Part shown: in pieces, positions 57,447-61,493 of the stretch
Layout of the letters: each line of letters opens with the position of its first letter
How positions within the stretch are numbered: the stretch's first letter is position 1
Source of the DNA: an uncultured Pelagibacteraceae bacterium
GTDB taxonomy: Bacteria > Pseudomonadota > Alphaproteobacteria > Pelagibacterales > Pelagibacteraceae
Length of the DNA stretch: 61,493 bases
NCBI GenBank assembly: GCA_902628195.1
Contig: CACOLY010000006.1
Location: forward strand, 1-61,493
Direction of reading: 5' to 3'
Translations under genes and position numbers: made by a program
The notes under the pieces: generated by a model
Seen by the model: the letters and a program-made list of their open reading frames with translations, nothing else
The model's database searches: none
What the model was told of the DNA's origin: nothing

Positions 57447-58174
57447 TCTTTTTGTAACTTCTTTTCTAGTTTTCTTACTAGATAAGAAACGATCAATATT
57501 AAAATTAAATACTCAAGAATTAAAAAAGTATAAATTTCCAATGGTCGATATGTTGTTACAACAAGTTCATTAGCTTTTCTTGTCAAATCACCTATACCAA
57601 TAATCGATACTAATGAAGACATTTTTAAAACATAAACAAATTGATTTCCAATAGCAGGTAAAATATTCTTAATTGCTTGAGGAAGTATAACTAATTTTAA
57701 TTTTTTAAAAAAATTTAAACCCAGTGAACTTCCAGCTTCCCATTGTGACTTTTTGATTGAATTAATACCTGCTCTAAAAATTTCAGCCTGAAAAGCACTT
57801 TCACTAATTGACAAAGCAATAATACCAGAGACAAATGGACTAAAACTTATACCTGTCATTATTGGTAAACCATAATAAATCCAAAGGATTAAGACTAGTA
57901 AAGGGATTGCTCTTACTATTTCTACATAACCTATATTTAAGAAAGTTAAAAACTTATTTTTAGCTAGGGATGGGATTGCAATAACAAGCCCTAAAAAAAT
58001 AGAAATGATTATTGAAACCACAGAGATAAAAATAGTTGTTGTTAAACCACTTAATAAAAATTTTAAATTAGTTAATCCCTCCATATTATTAGGAGATAAA
58101 ATTAACCAATTAAGTTCACTCTTGCCACATGAGGTCAAAGGTAAAATTAAAAGTAAAAAAAATAAATTTCTCAC
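57443..58174 (-). CDS. Amino-acid-type ABC transporter permease with lipobox-like N-terminus
   Basis: A 243-residue HisM/GlnP-type permease. The central core LSGLTTTIFISVVSIIISIFLGLVIAI and the EAA loop EAGSSLGLNFFKKLKLVILPQAIKNILPAIGNQF are typical of the polar-amino-acid uptake family. Unusually, the N-terminus MRNLFFLLLILPLTSCGKSELNW reads like a lipoprotein signal with the box LTSC (Cys16), which permeases do not normally have. It lies 40 bases downstream of the binding-protein gene on the same strand. No ATPase gene is adjacent in this window. Confidence 0.88.
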   Translation of the reverse strand: MRNLFFLLLILPLTSCGKSELNWLILSPNNMEGLTNLKFLLSGLTTTIFISVVSIIISIFLGLVIAIPSLAKNKFLTFLNIGYVEIVRAIPLLVLILWIYYGLPIMTGISFSPFVSGIIALSISESAFQAEIFRAGINSIKKSQWEAGSSLGLNFFKKLKLVILPQAIKNILPAIGNQFVYVLKMSSLVSIIGIGDLTRKANELVVTTYRPLEIYTFLILEYLILILIVSYLVRKLEKKLQKD

Positions 58175-58214
58175 TCTTTAATTTATAAAGAATTAAAATT
58201 TAATTACTAATTGA

Positions 58215-58982
58215 TTATAAGCTTTTTAGATTGTATTTAGCTAATAACTCAGTAAAGAAGCCTGATGACTTTTTCTTTTTTATCCAATCATTAACGTAAC
58301 TGTTCCATTTATTATCACCTTTGGGAACCATCATTGCTAAGAATGCTGGATTTTTTTCTCCATCAGGAACGATTGCTAATTGTGGGTATTTAATTACTAA
58401 TTTATTAGCTTCAGTCGAACTAGTTATATTTCCATCAGCTCTTCCAGCTAAAACTTCCTGAAAATCTCTTGCAGGCGCTTCAACTGAATTTAATTTTGAT
58501 TTTGGAAAAAATTCTTTTGCTTTTTCTTCTTGCGATGTACCAAGAGTAGTAGCAATTGTTACGTTTGAGTTATTCAAAGAGTCCCATGTTGAAAATTTTT
58601 TTAAATTTTTCTTAAGTACTAATGGCACAGTTCCATATTTGTAATAAGTATCAGTAAAACCTGCTACTTCAGCTCTTTTAGGAGTTTTTGTTACACTAGT
58701 TGAAATATCATATCTTTCTGATGTAATCCCAGAGACAATAGTTTTCCATTCAGCTGGTACAAACTCTATCTTAACTCCCATATCTTTTGCGAGTTCATTC
58801 ATTACATCGATATCAAATCCTTTATATTCATTTGTTGCTGGATCCTTCATAGTCATTGGATCCCAATCACCCGTTGTCCCAACTTTTAAAACTCCTGATG
58901 ATAAAATCTTGTCTAAATTAGAATCTGCATTTAAGGAAAAGGGTAAAAGAGCAAATAATGCTATAAGAAATAATTTTTTCAT
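58215..58982 (-). CDS. Periplasmic amino-acid-type substrate-binding protein (family 3)
   Basis: A family-3 solute-binding protein with a classical signal peptide ([19 protein letters not shown], cleavage before DSN). The mature part starts [48 protein letters not shown], typical of polar amino-acid or cyclohexadienyl-dehydratase-like proteins, and has the [22 protein letters not shown] segment. The ATG at 58982 is preferred to 58988. It pairs with the permease downstream. PheC-type cyclohexadienyl dehydratase is an alternative because of similarity to that branch, but the permease partner favours transport. Confidence 0.85.
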   Translation of the reverse strand: MKKLFLIALFALLPFSLNADSNLDKILSSGVLKVGTTGDWDPMTMKDPATNEYKGFDIDVMNELAKDMGVKIEFVPAEWKTIVSGITSERYDISTSVTKTPKRAEVAGFTDTYYKYGTVPLVLKKNLKKFSTWDSLNNSNVTIATTLGTSQEEKAKEFFPKSKLNSVEAPARDFQEVLAGRADGNITSSTEANKLVIKYPQLAIVPDGEKNPAFLAMMVPKGDNKWNSYVNDWIKKKKSSGFFTELLAKYNLKSL

Positions 58983-59017
58983 GCACATAATTAACTTATT
59001 TGAAAAAATAAATGAAA

Positions 59018-59581
59018 CTATAATCTTGACGCACTATCATTCATCCATGAGAACAAATGTTGAGAAAAAGAGCGTCTTACAAAAAGATTTACCTCATTTT
59101 GGTTTTGATTATGAATTATCACATCAATTTTAGCGAGAATCGTTTGAGTAACTGAACCTTTTTTATTTCTAAATTGATTAAAATTAAAAGGAGAACCAGT
59201 TTCAAATAAGTCAAAAATTTTATCACCTTTAATATTTATCAGAACAAATTGATCAGTAACATCTGTCACAGCTCCTAAATTTGGTTTTGAAATACTTTTA
59301 TTAAGTAAATTATTAGTTTCATAGTCATTACTTTCAAAGTTTAAAGTTTCATTAGAGTAAATCATCCATTCATCTGGGCTTAACCAAAGAGCAGTTAATT
59401 TTTCACTTCTTGATGATGTGTTTGCTTCACTGGGTAATAATAAATTTAATGATTTTCCGATTGCAGATAAAAATTCTCTTTTTTTACCTCTTATAATTAA
59501 TTTCATAACAGGTTTAACTTCTTTCATTTGTAAACCTGAGTAAGATTTTTCTTCAGTTATTACATTTGTGTAATTAAGCAT
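59018..59581 (-). CDS. soxG: Sarcosine oxidase gamma subunit
   Basis: A 187-residue SoxG-family protein with the aminomethyltransferase-like fold seen in the family: [46 protein letters not shown] and the C-terminal [15 protein letters not shown] end. It is part of the heterotetrameric SoxBDAG enzyme that oxidises sarcosine (N-methylglycine), in marine bacteria from glycine-betaine breakdown. The ATG lies eight bases inside the soxA end, so the two are coupled. Its divergence is normal for gamma subunits. Confidence 0.88.
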   Translation of the reverse strand: MLNYTNVITEEKSYSGLQMKEVKPVMKLIIRGKKREFLSAIGKSLNLLLPSEANTSSRSEKLTALWLSPDEWMIYSNETLNFESNDYETNNLLNKSISKPNLGAVTDVTDQFVLINIKGDKIFDLFETGSPFNFNQFRNKKGSVTQTILAKIDVIIHNQNQNEVNLFVRRSFSQHLFSWMNDSASRL

Positions 59582-61493
59582 TTAATCTTTTGTTCTCCTT
59601 ATCTAAAAAAACTGGGTCAGCAACAGTTACATTAATTTTTTTATTTTCCATTGGAATAATCAGTTTTTGACCTATCATATTTTTTCCACCTCGTACAACT
59701 CCTAGAGCAATTGATTTTTTTAAGTTAGGACTGTAATAACTTGATGTCACATGACCTAACATTTCAATGGGTGATTTATTAACATCAGCTACTATTTGAG
59801 CACCTTCTTCTAAAACTTCATCTGGATTTTCAGTGAGTAGACCAACTAATTGTTTTCTGTCTTCTCTTATTGTATCAGATCTATATAAAGATCTTTTTCC
59901 TATAAAATCATATTTCTTTTTACTAACTATCCAATCCATCTGTAAATCAATAGGAGTCATAGTTGCATCAGTATCTTGACCCACAATGATAAATCCTTTT
60001 TCAGCTCTTAATAAGTGCATAGTTTCAGTACCATATGGAGTAATGTGAAATTCTTTTCCTGCTTCCATACATTTTTCCCATACTGATTTACCATAATTAG
60101 CTTGAACATTTATTTCGTAACTATGTTCACCTGTAAAACTAATTCTCATTACCCTACATTTAATTCTGTCGATCTTTGTGTTTTTGAAAGACATGTGTGG
60201 AAAACTTTCATCTGAAAAATCAAGATCAGGAATTACTTGTGATACAATTTTCTTACTATTTGGACCACAAACACTTATTGTTGCATAATGATCAGTTACA
60301 GAAGTTAAATAAACATCTAATTCGGGCCATTCAGTTTGTAGATAATCTTCTAATTTGCCTAGAACAGTAGCAGCCCCGCCTGTTGTGGTTGTCATTATAT
60401 AATGATTTTCACCTAATCTTGTTGTTACACCGTCATCATAAACCATTCCATCTTCATTTAACATTAAACCATACCGACATTTTCCAATGGCTAGTTTAGA
60501 CCAAGCATTTGTGTAAACTCTGTTTAAAAATTCAGAAGCATCAGTTCCTTGAATATCAATTTTACCTAATGTAGACGCATCTAATATACCTGCACTATCT
60601 CTTGCTGCCTTGCTTTCTCTTTGAACTGCATCGTGCATACTCTCACCATTTTGAGGATAATACCAAGCTCTTTTCCATTGTCCTACATTTTCGAATTCAG
60701 CTTTATTTTGGACATGCCAATCATGCATAGGAGTTTTTCTAAATATGTCAAAATATTCACCAACATTTCTTCCAACTATTGTACCAAATGTAAGAGGAGT
60801 ATAGGGAGGTCTAAAAGTTGTTGTACCAAGTTCTCCCATCTTAGAACCAGCTGTTTCAGATATAATTCCTAATGCATGCATATTCCCGAGTTTTCCTTGG
60901 TCAGTCCCCATACCAGTTGTTGTATATCTTTTTACATGTTCGATTGATCTGAAACCTTCCCTTAAAGCTAATTTAATATCTTTTGCAGTAGCATCATTTT
61001 GGTAATCAACAAAAGGTTTTGTTTTTCCAATAACTTTGTCAGAAGGAAGCAACCATATATTTCTTTTTGATTTATTAAACGAAGAATGGACTTCAAGATT
61101 TTCATAATCAGTTATTTTTATATTTAAAAATTCTTTTATTGAATTTGGTACATTGGATAATATTTCATCTAAAGTAAAATCACCATTACACGATCCTATG
61201 CTAATTTGATCTGATGAATAAACATTTGGAATAAAAACCTGATCTTCATCTCTAAATTTTAATTTACCTCCAGATTGTGTGAAAAGATGAACAGCCGGAG
61301 TCCATCCTCCTGAGATCCCTAGACAGTCACATGAAATGGATATTTTGGAACCAACTACTTTTTGACCATCTTTTGAAAGTTGCATTATTGAAACTTTATT
61401 AATTCTCTTATGACCATAGGTGTTAACAACCGTGTATCCTTTGTAGATTTTGATATTATTTTTCTCTGTTTCCTTAATTAATTTCGAGTCTAT
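59574..61493 (-). CDS. soxA: Sarcosine oxidase alpha subunit, C-terminal two-thirds (partial)
   Basis: The reading frame stays open to the window edge: 639 codons plus stop, with an in-frame upstream stretch (IDSKLIKETEKNN...) before the first internal ATG at 61385, so the gene continues outside and its true start is missing. Full SoxA proteins are about 1000 residues. The visible part covers the end of the FAD/NAD domain (ISCDCLGISGGWTPAVHLFTQSGGK) and the whole C-terminal GcvT-like folate-binding domain (NVGQWKRAWYYPQNGESMHDAVQRE, GILDASTLGKIDIQGTDASEFLNRVYTNAWSKL). It transfers the methyl group to tetrahydrofolate. soxG follows with an 8-base overlap; soxB and soxD would lie outside the window. 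Confidence 0.94.
   Translation of the reverse strand: MDSKLIKETEKNNIKIYKGYTVVNTYGHKRINKVSIMQLSKDGQKVVGSKISISCDCLGISGGWTPAVHLFTQSGGKLKFRDEDQVFIPNVYSSDQISIGSCNGDFTLDEILSNVPNSIKEFLNIKITDYENLEVHSSFNKSKRNIWLLPSDKVIGKTKPFVDYQNDATAKDIKLALREGFRSIEHVKRYTTTGMGTDQGKLGNMHALGIISETAGSKMGELGTTTFRPPYTPLTFGTIVGRNVGEYFDIFRKTPMHDWHVQNKAEFENVGQWKRAWYYPQNGESMHDAVQRESKAARDSAGILDASTLGKIDIQGTDASEFLNRVYTNAWSKLAIGKCRYGLMLNEDGMVYDDGVTTRLGENHYIMTTTTGGAATVLGKLEDYLQTEWPELDVYLTSVTDHYATISVCGPNSKKIVSQVIPDLDFSDESFPHMSFKNTKIDRIKCRVMRISFTGEHSYEINVQANYGKSVWEKCMEAGKEFHITPYGTETMHLLRAEKGFIIVGQDTDATMTPIDLQMDWIVSKKKYDFIGKRSLYRSDTIREDRKQLVGLLTENPDEVLEEGAQIVADVNKSPIEMLGHVTSSYYSPNLKKSIALGVVRGGKNMIGQKLIIPMENKKINVTVADPVFLDKENKRLNA

Noticed and set aside
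58191..58205. Palindrome AATTAAAATTTAATT before the permease gene
   Set aside because: A short A/T-only palindrome with one-base centre is expected by chance in about 70% AT DNA; no further support.
1..61493. Mobile elements, prophage, CRISPR array, rRNA operon
   Set aside because: No transposase, integrase, phage protein, repeat-spacer pattern or rRNA sequence was seen; the only tRNAs are Thr, Tyr, Gly and Trp and no integration repeats flank them.

Overview
The window looks like part of a SAR11 (Candidatus Pelagibacter, Pelagibacterales) genome. The support is low GC (about 30% by eye), very short or overlapping gene junctions, almost no non-coding DNA, weak Shine-Dalgarno sequences, and a typical marine alphaproteobacterial gene set: sulfonate use, sarcosine oxidase, GatCAB, and an alphaproteobacterial-type dihydroorotase homologue. 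No IS element, prophage, CRISPR array or rRNA operon is visible. No stretch longer than about 165 bases lacks a gene or RNA.

Layout. (1) 1-6793 is a sulfur block: the C-terminus of an AprA-like APS reductase, two unknown small proteins, a TauE/SafE sulfite exporter, sulfolactate sulfo-lyase SuyAB (minus strand), sulfoacetaldehyde acetyltransferase Xsc, and an FAD amine oxidoreductase coupled to a small secreted Cys protein. Together they suggest C2/C3 sulfonate cleavage with disposal of the released sulfite by export or oxidation to APS. (2) 6807-9422 holds a GSCFA-family protein, a 2-oxoglutarate/Fe(II) oxygenase, tRNA-Thr and an rRNA methyltransferase (RlmB-like). (3) 9553-38187 is one uninterrupted plus-strand block: tRNA-Tyr, tRNA-Gly, tuf, tRNA-Trp, secE-nusG, rplKAJL-rpoBC, rpsLG-fusA, then the S10, spc (with secY and adk) and alpha operons. 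rpmD and rpmJ are missing from their usual places, and no second tuf follows fusA.

(4) 38209-44583 holds a pseudouridine synthase, lipB, mgtE, panC, galU, ugd and a RidA-family gene, in alternating directions with convergent ends touching or overlapping. (5) 44595-50747 is a minus-strand run ruvX-pyrB-pyrC'-plsY-topA-small secreted protein. (6) 50798-57446 is a plus-strand run gatCAB, O-methyltransferase, TrhO, MATE transporter and a secreted nuclease. (7) 57443-61493 is minus strand: soxA (5' end beyond the window), soxG, an amino-acid-type binding protein and a permease without an adjacent ATPase.

The main non-coding signals are a structured leader before rpsL (a 13-bp helix stacked on a 7-bp hairpin), a perfect 11-bp hairpin between rplL and rpoB, and promoter-like sites before tRNA-Tyr and rpsM and between suyA and xsc. 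I saw no convincing new multi-gene defence or mobile system. The best candidates for something undescribed are the small proteins linked to the sulfite module, the FAD enzyme plus secreted Cys protein pair, and the rpsL leader RNA.
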